Source of the DNA: an uncultured Cellulophaga sp.
Lineage (GTDB): Bacteria; Bacteroidota; Bacteroidia; Flavobacteriales; Flavobacteriaceae
Assembly (NCBI GenBank): GCA_947496695.1
Contig: CANMEI010000008.1
Coordinates: 124,001-188,000, forward strand
Reading direction: 5' to 3'
DNA length: 64,000 nt
In this document: piece after piece, positions 37,071 to 45,741 of the stretch
How the letters are laid out: every line of letters starts with the position of its first letter
Numbering within the stretch: the first letter of the stretch is position 1
Notes under the pieces: model-generated
The model's input: only the letters and a program-made list of their open reading frames with translations
Told to the model about the DNA's origin: nothing
Databases searched by the model: none
Translations under genes and position numbers: made by a program

Positions 37071-37772
37071 CTAAGATTTTGTTTTCACAGTTCGTTGCTC
37101 AATTCTTTTTTCATAGTTAGAGCCTTGAAAAATTCGCTGAACAAAAATACCAGGAACATGAACTTCGTTTGGGTTTAATTCTCCAGCAGGTAGTAATTCT
37201 TCAACTTCAGCTACAGTTATTTTTGCGGCACCACACATGCATGGATTAAAATTTCGAGCTGTACCCTTAAAAATTAAGTTTCCAGCTTCATCACCTTTCC
37301 AAGCTTTTATAAATGAAAAGTCTGCTTTAAAAGCTTCTTCAAGCACATACATTTTACCATTAAATTCTCGAGTTTCTTTACCCTCAGCAACTTCGGTACC
37401 ATAACCAGCTGGGGTATAAAAAGCAGGAAAGCCAGATTGTGCTGCTCTGCATTTTTCTGCTAATGTTCCTTGTGGAGTAAGCTCTACCTCTAACTCTCCA
37501 TTAAGCATTTGACGTTCAAATTCATTATTTTCTCCAACATAAGAAGAAATCATTTTTTTTATTTGATGTTTTTGCAATAATAAACCCAGTCCAAAATCAT
37601 CAACTCCTGCATTATTTGAAATACAAGTAATGTTTTTTACACCTAAGGAGACAAGTTCTGATATTGCTTTTTCTGGAATACCACATAGACCAAAACCGCC
37701 AAGCATAAATGTCATACCATCTTGAACACCATTCAATGCCTCTTTTACATTTGAAACAGTTTTACGTATCAT
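37071..37772 (-). CDS. scoA: 3-oxoacid CoA-transferase, subunit A
   Basis: 233 aa. [18 protein letters not shown] near residue 22 is the glycine-rich CoA-transferase signature; [28 protein letters not shown] and [18 protein letters not shown] are typical of the alpha subunit. It forms the heteromeric enzyme with ScoB. It is the first gene of a two-gene operon. No exact -7 box was found in the 51 bases before it and the PBP1A terminator. Confidence 0.95.
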   Translation of the reverse strand: MIRKTVSNVKEALNGVQDGMTFMLGGFGLCGIPEKAISELVSLGVKNITCISNNAGVDDFGLGLLLQKHQIKKMISSYVGENNEFERQMLNGELEVELTPQGTLAEKCRAAQSGFPAFYTPAGYGTEVAEGKETREFNGKMYVLEEAFKADFSFIKAWKGDEAGNLIFKGTARNFNPCMCGAAKITVAEVEELLPAGELNPNEVHVPGIFVQRIFQGSNYEKRIEQRTVKTKS

Positions 37773-37823
37773 AATTAATGTTTATTAAATTGAGTTCTTT
37801 CTAAAATACTGAAATTAAATTAA

Positions 37824-37856
37824 AAAGCCCTTACTTTTATTAAAAGTAAGGGCTTT
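37824..37856. terminator. Terminator after the PBP1A gene
   Basis: 16-bp perfect stem (37824-37839 with 37841-37856) around one loop base, with A- and T-rich flanks. It lies 23 bases past the PBP1A stop and closes the ricT-gldH-PBP1A operon. Confidence 0.88.
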
Positions 37857-37879
37857 AAATACTAGATATTTTATTTTTA

Positions 37880-40222
37880 TTAGAAGTCTAAATTTTCTAA
37901 ATCATCATTTGCTGGAGCATTTTCTTCTGTTTGCTCTTCAAGTACTTTTTTGCAGTCTAATTCTATAGACATATTTTCTGGTTTCTTAAAGTCTCCATCA
38001 GAAACATCTAGTTCTTTATTCGCATAATTCTTAGTCATATATAAGCCCCAAATTGGTAATGCCATTGTTGCACCTTGACCATAAGTAATACTTTTAAAAT
38101 GAGTTGCTCTTTCTTCACCACCAACCCAAACACCAGTAACTAAATTTGGAACCATTCCCATAAACCAACCATCACTATTATTTTGAGTAGTACCAGTTTT
38201 ACCAGCTATAGGATTATTTAAATTATACGGATATCCAGTAATTACTTCTTTATAAACACGATTATTTTTATTATAACTATGACGTAATCGTCCACCTGAA
38301 CCAGATTGAACTACTCCTTTCATAAGATCTACCATTGCATAAGCAACTTCGTTACTCATTACATCTCTAGTTTCAGGTACGTATTCATAAAGTACTGTTC
38401 CATTTTTATCTTCAATACGTGTCACTAAAACGGGTTTCACATAAACACCTGCATTTGCAAATGTTCCAAAAGCACCAACCATTTCATAAACATTTACATC
38501 AGGTGTACCTAATGCAATAGAAGGAACTTCAGGAATTTCTCTTGTGATTCCCATGTTTTTAGCCATGTTTACAACTGTTCTAGGTCCAACTTTATCCATT
38601 AACTGAGCAGTAACTGTGTTTACAGAGTTAGCTAAAGCTTTCTTTAAAGTCATATTTTCTAAAGAATATTTACCGTCTGAATTTTTAGGACACCATGCTT
38701 CTTGATTTCCGTGTTTTCCGGCCTCAATACAATACTCGTCATCATATAAAGTTTCACAAGGAGACAACCTTAATTGATCAATTGCTGCAGCATATACAAA
38801 AGGTTTAAAAGTAGAACCTGCTTGTCTTGCTCCTTGAATTACATTATCATATTGAAAGTGTTTGTAGTTTAAACCACCAACCCATGCTTTTACATGACCA
38901 GTTTGTGGTTCCATAGACATCATTGCAGTTCTTAAAAATGATTTGTAATAACGAATAGAATCTATAGGCGTCATAATAGTATCTTTTTCGCTACCCTCGC
39001 TGTTCCAATCAAAAACAACCATTGGTGTTGGTTTTTTAAAAGATGCTCTTATTTCTTTTTCCGATTTGCCATTACCTTTCATTTTTCTCCAACGATCAGA
39101 AGTTTTAATTGCACGTTCCATAATACGTTCAATTTCTTTAGAATTTAAATCTAAAAAAGGGGCGGTTTTGTTTCGATCAGGAGTATTTTGGTTAAAAAAT
39201 TCAGCCTGTAAACGTTTCATGTGCTCTTTAACCGCGTCTTCAGCATTTTGTTGCATGCGCGAATCTATTGTGGTATATATTTTTAAACCATCTAAATAAA
39301 TATTCCACTTATCTCTTTCGCCTTTAAGTGCAGGTTTTGGGTTTTTCTTAATCCAATTATTTAAAAATTTCTGCAAATGCATTCTAAAATAAGTAGCCAA
39401 ACCATCTTGATGTGATTCTGGTGAAAAACGTAGCCCTAATGGTAATTTTTGTAAAGAATCTTTAACTTTTTCAGTTATATAATCATATTTAGCCATTTGA
39501 CCTAAAACAGTATTTCTTCGGTCAAGAACCATTTTTTCTCTTCGAACAGGGTTGTATAATGAAGAGTTTTTGAACATACCTACAAGCATTGCTGCCTCTT
39601 GAACACTTAATTCATTTGGTTCTTTACTAAAATATATTTTAGCAGCGGAGCGTATACCATCTGCATTGTAGTTAAAATCATAGATGTTAAAATACATACC
39701 AATAATTTCATCTTTTGTATACTGTCTTTCTAAACGTGTAGCAATAACCCATTCTTTAATTTTTTGAGTATAACGTTGCCATCCAGTAGAAGCTCTACCT
39801 GTAAATAGTTGCTTAGCTAATTGTTGAGAAATAGTACTGGCGCCACCTTTTTTTCCTAAGAATGCGAAAGCTCTTAAGGTTCCTCGAGCATCAATACCAG
39901 AGTGTTCATAATATCTAGCATCTTCAGTCGCAACAAGTGCGTCAATCAATGTTTTTGGTAATTCTTCAAAAGGTATTGGAGTACGGTTGTCATCTATGTA
40001 ATATTTGCCCAAAGTAACACCATCTGATGATATAATTTCAGTAGCCAAATTTGTTTGTGGATTTTCAAGACGCTCAAATGTTGGTAGTTCTCCGAACCAA
40101 CCCCAAGATGCGACTAAAAATATTAATACAGGTATTATTAAACCTGTTATAAATAAAATCCAAAACCATTTTATAAATTTAAAATAGTTGTTTGTTGTTT
40201 TCTTTTTTTTAGCCGTTGCCAT
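37880..40222 (-). CDS. mrcA: Class A penicillin-binding protein 1A
   Basis: 780 aa. A basic N-terminus and one membrane segment (about 17-40) precede the glycosyltransferase domain with EDARYYEHSGIDARG near residue 100 and ISQQLAKQL. The transpeptidase has the active-site Ser in GSTFKPF near residue 470, the SxN motif as SVN, and KTGTTQNNSDGWFMG. It polymerises and crosslinks peptidoglycan at the inner membrane. The C-terminal tail is acidic. It starts 4 bases after gldH, so it is the third gene of the ricT-gldH-PBP1A operon, an order I recall from other Flavobacteriia. Confidence 0.95.
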   Translation of the reverse strand: MATAKKKKTTNNYFKFIKWFWILFITGLIIPVLIFLVASWGWFGELPTFERLENPQTNLATEIISSDGVTLGKYYIDDNRTPIPFEELPKTLIDALVATEDARYYEHSGIDARGTLRAFAFLGKKGGASTISQQLAKQLFTGRASTGWQRYTQKIKEWVIATRLERQYTKDEIIGMYFNIYDFNYNADGIRSAAKIYFSKEPNELSVQEAAMLVGMFKNSSLYNPVRREKMVLDRRNTVLGQMAKYDYITEKVKDSLQKLPLGLRFSPESHQDGLATYFRMHLQKFLNNWIKKNPKPALKGERDKWNIYLDGLKIYTTIDSRMQQNAEDAVKEHMKRLQAEFFNQNTPDRNKTAPFLDLNSKEIERIMERAIKTSDRWRKMKGNGKSEKEIRASFKKPTPMVVFDWNSEGSEKDTIMTPIDSIRYYKSFLRTAMMSMEPQTGHVKAWVGGLNYKHFQYDNVIQGARQAGSTFKPFVYAAAIDQLRLSPCETLYDDEYCIEAGKHGNQEAWCPKNSDGKYSLENMTLKKALANSVNTVTAQLMDKVGPRTVVNMAKNMGITREIPEVPSIALGTPDVNVYEMVGAFGTFANAGVYVKPVLVTRIEDKNGTVLYEYVPETRDVMSNEVAYAMVDLMKGVVQSGSGGRLRHSYNKNNRVYKEVITGYPYNLNNPIAGKTGTTQNNSDGWFMGMVPNLVTGVWVGGEERATHFKSITYGQGATMALPIWGLYMTKNYANKELDVSDGDFKKPENMSIELDCKKVLEEQTEENAPANDDLENLDF

Positions 40223-40226
40223 AGCT

Positions 40227-40712
40227 TTATTTATTGCTTTTTTCTATTTGATAACCGACATCTGTAATGCCCTCTAAATCTATAATACCATTAATCTTAC
40301 CATTTTTACGCATGGCATGAGATATTTTTAAGTTATATACGCCTTGTGTTGGTAAAATGATGTTTTCTTTATACCAAAGTTTATTTTCTTTTATAGTACC
40401 ATAACCTTTTCCAAGCCATTCACCATCAGGCATTGTCATTTCATATTCAAGTGTATCTTTAACTGATGCACCATCAGGATATTCTAACTCTGCTATTAAA
40501 AAAATATTACTGAAAGCAAAGGTTTCATCATTTCTAAGGTTAATAAAAATGTTGTAGTGTTGTATTGTATCAATATCAGAAAATTGGAATTCTTTTACAT
40601 CATCTTTTTCCCAACTCCCGTTAGTAGTAGCTTTATAATCAGATTTAATAATTGCACCGTTGCAGGATATTAAAAGTGTTGCAATTACTAACGAAAAAAA
40701 ATATTTAGTCAT
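40227..40712 (-). CDS. gldH: Gliding motility lipoprotein GldH
   Basis: 161 aa. Lipobox in LLISCNG with Cys17. FNISDTxxYNIFINLRN-type text is visible as FQFSDIDTIQHYNIFINLRN, followed by YEMTMPDGEWLGKGYG and VYNLKISHAMRKNGKINGI, which mark GldH. GldH is an envelope lipoprotein required for gliding in Flavobacterium; its molecular task is not settled. The gene overlaps ricT by 8 bases and lies 4 bases before the PBP1A gene. Together with the T9SS cargo locus it supports a gliding lifestyle. Confidence 0.92.
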   Translation of the reverse strand: MTKYFFSLVIATLLISCNGAIIKSDYKATTNGSWEKDDVKEFQFSDIDTIQHYNIFINLRNDETFAFSNIFLIAELEYPDGASVKDTLEYEMTMPDGEWLGKGYGTIKENKLWYKENIILPTQGVYNLKISHAMRKNGKINGIIDLEGITDVGYQIEKSNK

Positions 40713-42114
40713 TATTCGCAGGTCTTTTTCTATTGTTTCTTCGTTTATTATTAGGGTTTGGTTTTTTTGTCGCTTGCCCTTGCTGTCCTTCTTTTTGGGG
40801 CTGATTTGTTTCTTTTGTTTGCTGTTTTTGAGCAGGTTTTTGTCCGTTATTTTTATTTGGTCCGGAACCTTGTTTTTGTGAATTTTGTCCTTTAGGTTTT
40901 GGCTTATTATTCTGTTTTGCCTTAGGAGTATTATTTTTTTGATTTGGATTGTTCTTATTCGCTTGAGAATTAGGGTTTTTGTTATTTACCTTTTTCTTAT
41001 TACGACTATTACTTCTTTGTTTAGGTTTATCAAAACGAGTTAAACTATCTTGACCAACAACATTTTCAAATACTTTTTCTTTTTCTTCCTCAGGAATTAT
41101 AGCATATTCTTCTAAAGAACTAATCTTTTCTTTACGTTTATTTTTCTCAAGCATTTCATTCACTTGCTCTTTAGATAGTGCATGCCAATTTGCCCAATCA
41201 TCTTTATAACAGAACCATAGCGTAGCTTTAAATATGTCTACTTTTTGACATATAGCTAAACCTTTTTCAGTCATTATTTTAGTGTCTTGAGCAGGAAAAT
41301 CTTTTAGAGCATCTAAATAAACATCAAGTTCATAATTTAAACAGCATTTTAGTTTACCACATTGTCCTGCTAATTTTTGAGGATTTAATGATAATTGTTG
41401 ATATCGTGCAGCTGAGGTGCTTACTGATCTAAAATCTGTTAACCAGGTAGAACAACAAAGTTCACGACCACAAGAACCAATACCACCTAAACGTTGTGCT
41501 TCTTGTCTATATCCGATTTGGCGCATTTCAATACGAATACCAAATGCTTTTGCCATATCTTTTATTAGCTGTCTAAAATCAACTCGTTCTTCAGCTGTAT
41601 AATAAAATGTTGCTTTAGACCCATCACCTTGAAACTCAACATCTGAGAGTTTCATTTGTAAATTTAAAGCAATAGCTAATTCTCTAGAACGTTTTTGTAT
41701 TTCAGCTTCACGATCACGACATTTTTGCCAAATATCAATATCTTTTTGTGATGCTTTACGGTATAGTTTTGGAACTTCAGAAGATTTATAATCTACTTTT
41801 TTCTTTTTCATTTGAACTTTCACAAGTTCGCCTGTTAATGTAACAATACCTATATCATGGCCAGATTGTGCTTGAGTAGCTACAATATCGCCTATCGCTA
41901 ATGATAAGTTTTCTGTGTTTCTAAAAAATTCTTTTCTACTATTTTTAAATCGGACTTCAACACAATCAAATGGTTTTTCACCATTTGGAAGTGACATGTT
42001 TGAAAGCCAATCAAAAACTGTTAATTTATTACAACCGTCGGTGCCACAAGTACCATTGTTCTTACAGCCTTTTGGTTGTCCGTCTTTATCAGTTGAACAA
42101 CTGCTACAACCCAT
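40705..42114 (-). CDS. ricT: RicT/YaaT-like PSP1-domain protein with long basic tail
   Basis: 469 aa. A Cys-rich N-terminus (MGCSSCSTDKDG with Cys at 3, 6, 17, 23 and 28) precedes the PSP1 domain (about 60-300), which carries GSCGRELCCSTWL and GQCGKLKCCLNYE. In Bacillus, RicT works with RicA and RicF as an Fe-S complex that affects RNA processing and sporulation or biofilm; the role in Bacteroidota is unclear. The last 110 residues are low complexity, rich in Asn, Gln, Lys and Pro, and strongly basic, which suggests nucleic-acid contact. First gene of the ricT-gldH-PBP1A operon. Confidence 0.88.
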   Translation of the reverse strand: MGCSSCSTDKDGQPKGCKNNGTCGTDGCNKLTVFDWLSNMSLPNGEKPFDCVEVRFKNSRKEFFRNTENLSLAIGDIVATQAQSGHDIGIVTLTGELVKVQMKKKKVDYKSSEVPKLYRKASQKDIDIWQKCRDREAEIQKRSRELAIALNLQMKLSDVEFQGDGSKATFYYTAEERVDFRQLIKDMAKAFGIRIEMRQIGYRQEAQRLGGIGSCGRELCCSTWLTDFRSVSTSAARYQQLSLNPQKLAGQCGKLKCCLNYELDVYLDALKDFPAQDTKIMTEKGLAICQKVDIFKATLWFCYKDDWANWHALSKEQVNEMLEKNKRKEKISSLEEYAIIPEEEKEKVFENVVGQDSLTRFDKPKQRSNSRNKKKVNNKNPNSQANKNNPNQKNNTPKAKQNNKPKPKGQNSQKQGSGPNKNNGQKPAQKQQTKETNQPQKEGQQGQATKKPNPNNKRRNNRKRPANND

Positions 42115-42229
42115 ATTATATATATTGATTTCTTGATAATTTCATTAAAATTTCAAGAAAAAAGGTTCATACTAAAATTTATTATCCGTAAAGATAGTGA
42201 TTTTTCAATTCGATAAAAATATTTGAAAA

Positions 42230-42274
42230 AAGCACTAAATTATTTCAGATTATAGTTGAAATAATTTAGTGCTT
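42230..42274 (-). terminator. Terminator of trhO
   Basis: 18-bp perfect stem (42230-42247 with 42257-42274), 9-base loop, followed on the minus strand by TTTTT. It lies 57 bases past the trhO stop. Confidence 0.85.
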
Positions 42275-42331
42275 AAATTTTAGATTTTTTGTGGTGTTTT
42301 ACTTATTTTTCTAAAAAATAAATTACTTAAA

Positions 42332-43363
42332 CTATTTTTTAAACTTAAGTACTTCAGATCTTCCTTTTTTAAATATTTTATTGCTTACTGTTTTTCCTTT
42401 TCTTAATGCTTTTTGCTCTTCAAAAGGGAGTGCGTGTATTTCTTTACATTCAGTAGAACAGCAGTTATCCATTTTTTTAGCACATTCTTCACATTGAATA
42501 AATAGTAAGTGACAAGCTTCATTTGCACAATTCTCGTGAGTGTCACACGGTTTACCACATTGGTGACAATTAGAAATTATATCATCGGTAATTCGTTCAC
42601 CGCGTCTATGATCAAACACAAAGTTTTTGCCCATAAATTTATTCTCAAGATTTTTGTTTTGAACCTGTCTTGTATATTCAATTATACCACCTTCAAGTTG
42701 GTATACTTGCTGAAAACCTTTATGCTTATAATATGCACTTGCTTTTTCGCAACGGATACCACCAGTACAATACATTACTAATTTCTTATCTTGTTTGTGA
42801 TCTTTCAAGTCATTCTCAATAATATCTAAAGAATCTCGGAATGTATCAACATCAGGAGTTACAGCATTTTTAAAATGCCCAATTTCACTTTCGTAATGGT
42901 TACGCATATCAACCAAAACGGTATCAGGATCTTCAATAAGTTCATTGAATTTTTCAGCATCAACATGAATTCCTTTTTTGGTAACGTCAAAAGTATTGTC
43001 GTCTAAACCATCAGCAACAATTTTATTGCGGACTTTAACCTTCAATTTTAAGAAAGATTTATTGTCTTGCTCTATAGCAATATTAAGACGAACATTTTCT
43101 AAAAATGAAACACTATCTAAATGTTTTTTAAAAGGTTCAAAATTTTCGGCAGGTACAGATAGTTGTGCGTTTATACCTTCTTTGGCCACATAAATACGAC
43201 CTAAAACATCGAGTTCATTCCATGTAATAAATAAATGATTTCTAAATAATGCTGGATTTTCAATACGCGCATATTTATAGAAAGAGATTGTAAGACGTTC
43301 TTTACCAGCTTCTTCAATAAGTGCTGCTCTTTCTTTTGCGCTCAAAGTATTGTACAGTTGCAT
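42332..43363 (-). CDS. trhO: tRNA uridine(34) hydroxylase TrhO (rhodanese-like)
   Basis: 343 aa. An N-terminal acylphosphatase-like UPF0176 domain (FYKYARIENPALFRNHLF, then GRIYVAKEGINAQLS) is followed by a rhodanese domain (about 130-230) with the loop MYCTGGIRCEKA; Cys199 is the likely catalytic residue. The C-terminus is Cys-rich (about 268-320, CHQCGKPCDTHENC, CEECAKKMDNCC), possibly zinc-binding. TrhO hydroxylates wobble U34 of certain tRNAs to ho5U in an oxygen-dependent way. The gene is alone, with a strong promoter match and its own terminator. Confidence 0.93.
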   Translation of the reverse strand: MQLYNTLSAKERAALIEEAGKERLTISFYKYARIENPALFRNHLFITWNELDVLGRIYVAKEGINAQLSVPAENFEPFKKHLDSVSFLENVRLNIAIEQDNKSFLKLKVKVRNKIVADGLDDNTFDVTKKGIHVDAEKFNELIEDPDTVLVDMRNHYESEIGHFKNAVTPDVDTFRDSLDIIENDLKDHKQDKKLVMYCTGGIRCEKASAYYKHKGFQQVYQLEGGIIEYTRQVQNKNLENKFMGKNFVFDHRRGERITDDIISNCHQCGKPCDTHENCANEACHLLFIQCEECAKKMDNCCSTECKEIHALPFEEQKALRKGKTVSNKIFKKGRSEVLKFKK

Positions 43364-43404
43364 GCTATACTAATTTTTTGAGTTAAAGATTAATTTTTGA
43401 ATTG

Positions 43405-43433
43405 CAAATTTAGAAATTTAGAAGTACTGACAA
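43405..43433 (-). promoter_or_regulatory. Consensus promoter of trhO
   Basis: On the minus strand TTG (43431-43433), an 18-base spacer, then TAAATTTG (43405-43412). This fits both elements of the Bacteroidota promoter. The predicted transcript start lies about 38 bases before the ATG. Confidence 0.68.
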
Positions 43434-43571
43434 ACAAAAACCCGTATGTATATTATATTCTTTTAACTTGATTTAGTTTTTGTCCTTTGTAAGTCATTTA
43501 CAAAAAGGTTGTATCTCAGAATTGCGATATGCAAAAAGAAATGGTAATTTAGCCTTTCTAATAAGAAAAGA

Positions 43572-44579
43572 ATGAGCGCAGAAAAAGAAGCAAAATTAAA
43601 AGCATTAAAGCTAACATTAGATAAACTTGATAAAACTTACGGTAAAGGTGCTGTAATGAAAATGGGTGATAGCGTTGTTCAAGACGTAGAAGTTATCCCT
43701 TCAGGTTCATTAGGTTTAGATGTTGCATTAGGTGTTGGTGGTTACCCAAGAGGTAGAGTTGTTGAAATATATGGCCCTGAATCTTCAGGTAAAACAACAT
43801 TAACATTACATGCAATTGCTGAAGCTCAAAAACAAGGAGGTATTGCTGCTTTTATTGATGCAGAGCATGCTTTTGATCGTTTTTACGCTGCAAAATTAGG
43901 TGTAGATATTGATAACCTAATTATTTCTCAACCAGATAATGGTGAACAAGGTTTAGAAATTGCAGATAACTTAATTCGTTCTGGTGCTATTGATATTGTG
44001 GTAATTGATTCAGTTGCGGCATTAACACCAAAAAGTGAAATTGAAGGTGAAATGGGAGATTCTAAAATGGGACTTCATGCACGTTTAATGTCACAAGCGC
44101 TTAGAAAACTTACAAGTTCTATTAGTAAAACGCATTGTACAGTAATTTTTATTAATCAATTACGTGAAAAAATTGGCGTAATGTTCGGTAATCCTGAAAC
44201 AACAACAGGAGGTAATGCTCTTAAGTTTTACGCATCGGTTCGTTTAGACATTAGAAGATCAACACAAATAAAAGATACTGATGGTAATGTTCAAGGTAAC
44301 AAGACCAGAGTTAAAGTTGTTAAAAATAAAGTAGCACCACCATTCCGTCAAACGGAGTTTGATATAATGTACGGAGAAGGAATTTCTAAAGTTGGAGAAA
44401 TTATTGATCTAGGTGTCGAGTTTGAAATAGTTAAGAAAAGTGGTTCATGGTTTAGTTATGGAGACACTAAATTAGGGCAGGGTAGAGATGCTGTTAAAAA
44501 ATTATTATTAGATAATCCAGAATTGTTTGAAGAGCTTGATGTAAAAATACGAGAGGCTATAACAACAGTAAAATCTTAA
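43572..44579 (+). CDS. recA: Recombinase RecA
   Basis: 335 aa, normal length. Walker A GPESSGKT at residues 68-75, Walker [15 protein letters not shown], the L1 region [20 protein letters not shown], the L2 region and [20 protein letters not shown] are all intact. It forms filaments on single-stranded DNA for recombination and, in bacteria with LexA, SOS induction. No LexA-like palindrome was recognised in the 208 bases upstream. Single gene with a terminator right behind. Confidence 0.98.
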   Translation: MSAEKEAKLKALKLTLDKLDKTYGKGAVMKMGDSVVQDVEVIPSGSLGLDVALGVGGYPRGRVVEIYGPESSGKTTLTLHAIAEAQKQGGIAAFIDAEHAFDRFYAAKLGVDIDNLIISQPDNGEQGLEIADNLIRSGAIDIVVIDSVAALTPKSEIEGEMGDSKMGLHARLMSQALRKLTSSISKTHCTVIFINQLREKIGVMFGNPETTTGGNALKFYASVRLDIRRSTQIKDTDGNVQGNKTRVKVVKNKVAPPFRQTEFDIMYGEGISKVGEIIDLGVEFEIVKKSGSWFSYGDTKLGQGRDAVKKLLLDNPELFEELDVKIREAITTVKS

Positions 44580-44584
44580 ATTAT

Positions 44585-44608
44585 AAATCCCGATGTAAAT
44601 CGGGATTT
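44585..44608 (+). terminator. Terminator of recA
   Basis: 10-bp stem AAATCCCGAT (44585-44594) with 44599-44608, 4-base loop, T-run behind, 5 bases after the stop codon. Confidence 0.9.
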
Positions 44609-44668
44609 TTATTTTTATAACGCAACCAATCAGTATTATACACATCTTAAAATAAAATAATGTGGTTT

Positions 44669-45091
44669 ATGATGAAGAAGTTATGCTTTTCGGTAATACT
44701 AACTTTAGTATTAACCTTATTTAGTTGTAGCATAGATGATCAAGAAAACTTTCAATTTGTAGCGTTACCAATTGTTAGTGTTGATATGCCAGAATCATTT
44801 GTTTTAAATGAAACTTATGAAATAGATGTTACTTACGACAGAACTTCAACTTGTGCTTTCTTTGAAGGTTTTGAAGTGGTTAAAGATACAGACTCAATTC
44901 GAAATGTAGTAGTAGCCGCGTCATTATTGACAAGTTCAGATAATGATTGTAAAAAGGTGTCTGAAGAGGTGGAGACATCTTTTAATTTTATTGTTTTGTA
45001 TGATTCTACATACCTTTTTAAATTTTATACAGGTACTGATGAAAATGGTGAAAATCAGTATTTAGAAATTGAAGTACCAGTAACAGAATAA
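44669..45091 (+). CDS. Small lipoprotein before the ECF sigma gene
   Basis: About 141 aa from 44669 (an ATG at 44660 would add three residues, MWF). MMKKLCFSVILTLVLTLFSC is a signal peptide with lipobox LFSC. The mature part is probably a small beta domain (VDMPESFVLNETYEIDVTYD) with three Cys. I do not recognise the family. The sigma gene begins 68 bases later with no terminator between, so it could be the first gene of a lipoprotein-sigma-anti-sigma unit and act as an envelope sensor or output, which is inference. Confidence 0.78.
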   Translation: MMKKLCFSVILTLVLTLFSCSIDDQENFQFVALPIVSVDMPESFVLNETYEIDVTYDRTSTCAFFEGFEVVKDTDSIRNVVVAASLLTSSDNDCKKVSEEVETSFNFIVLYDSTYLFKFYTGTDENGENQYLEIEVPVTE

Positions 45092-45159
45092 AGTATTTTA
45101 AAAACTTTAAATGTTGTATTTTCAATGTATAATAGATTAAGTATTAAACTTATATAAAA

Positions 45160-45696
45160 TTGAGTCTAGAAGAACTCATACATAATTGCAAAAAAGGCAA
45201 TAGGCAAGCACAAGAACAATTGTACCGAGAGTATTCTCGCGTATTGTTTGGAGTATGCCTAAAATATTCTCCAAATAAGGCAGAGGCAGAGGACAATTTG
45301 CATGATAGTTTTATGATCATTTTTAATAAAATTCATCAATATAAATCTAAGGGTTCATTTGAAGGTTGGATAAAGAGGATTACTGTAAATACTGTTTTGC
45401 AAAAATATAGGAAGAATGCTAATTTAAGTGTTGTTTCTGAAGAGTTAGAAGAGTTAGAAGAAATAGATTCTAGTTATTTAGATATTAGCTTGCCTAACCT
45501 CTTAAAATATATTCAAGAGTTGCCTAATAAATATCGAATTACGTTTAATATGTATGTTTTAGATGGTTATTCTCATAATGAGATTAGCGGAATTCTAGGA
45601 ACATCAATAGGGACATCTAAATCTAATTTAGCAAGAGCACGTAGAATATTAAAAGAAAAAATTGAAGAGAGTTTAAAACAAGATGTTATTTCTTAA
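45160..45696 (+). CDS. ECF-type sigma-70 family RNA polymerase sigma factor
   Basis: 178 aa with a TTG start (MSLEELIHNCKKGN). Region 2 is at about 12-80 (LFGVCLKYSPNKAEAEDNLH, FEGWIKRITVNTVLQKYRK), and region 4 at about 115-172 (LPNKYRITFNMYVLDGYSHN, then a helix-turn-helix LGTSIGTSKSNLARARRIL). Regions 1.1 and 3 are lacking, as in ECF sigma factors. The next gene, 45 bases on, encodes a protein with an anti-sigma-like cytoplasmic end, so the two probably form a sensing pair for the envelope. Confidence 0.93.
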   Translation: MSLEELIHNCKKGNRQAQEQLYREYSRVLFGVCLKYSPNKAEAEDNLHDSFMIIFNKIHQYKSKGSFEGWIKRITVNTVLQKYRKNANLSVVSEELEELEEIDSSYLDISLPNLLKYIQELPNKYRITFNMYVLDGYSHNEISGILGTSIGTSKSNLARARRILKEKIEESLKQDVIS

Positions 45697-45741
45697 AAAG
45701 AACATTACTAAGTATAGCACAATTGTGTAGTTAATTATAAT

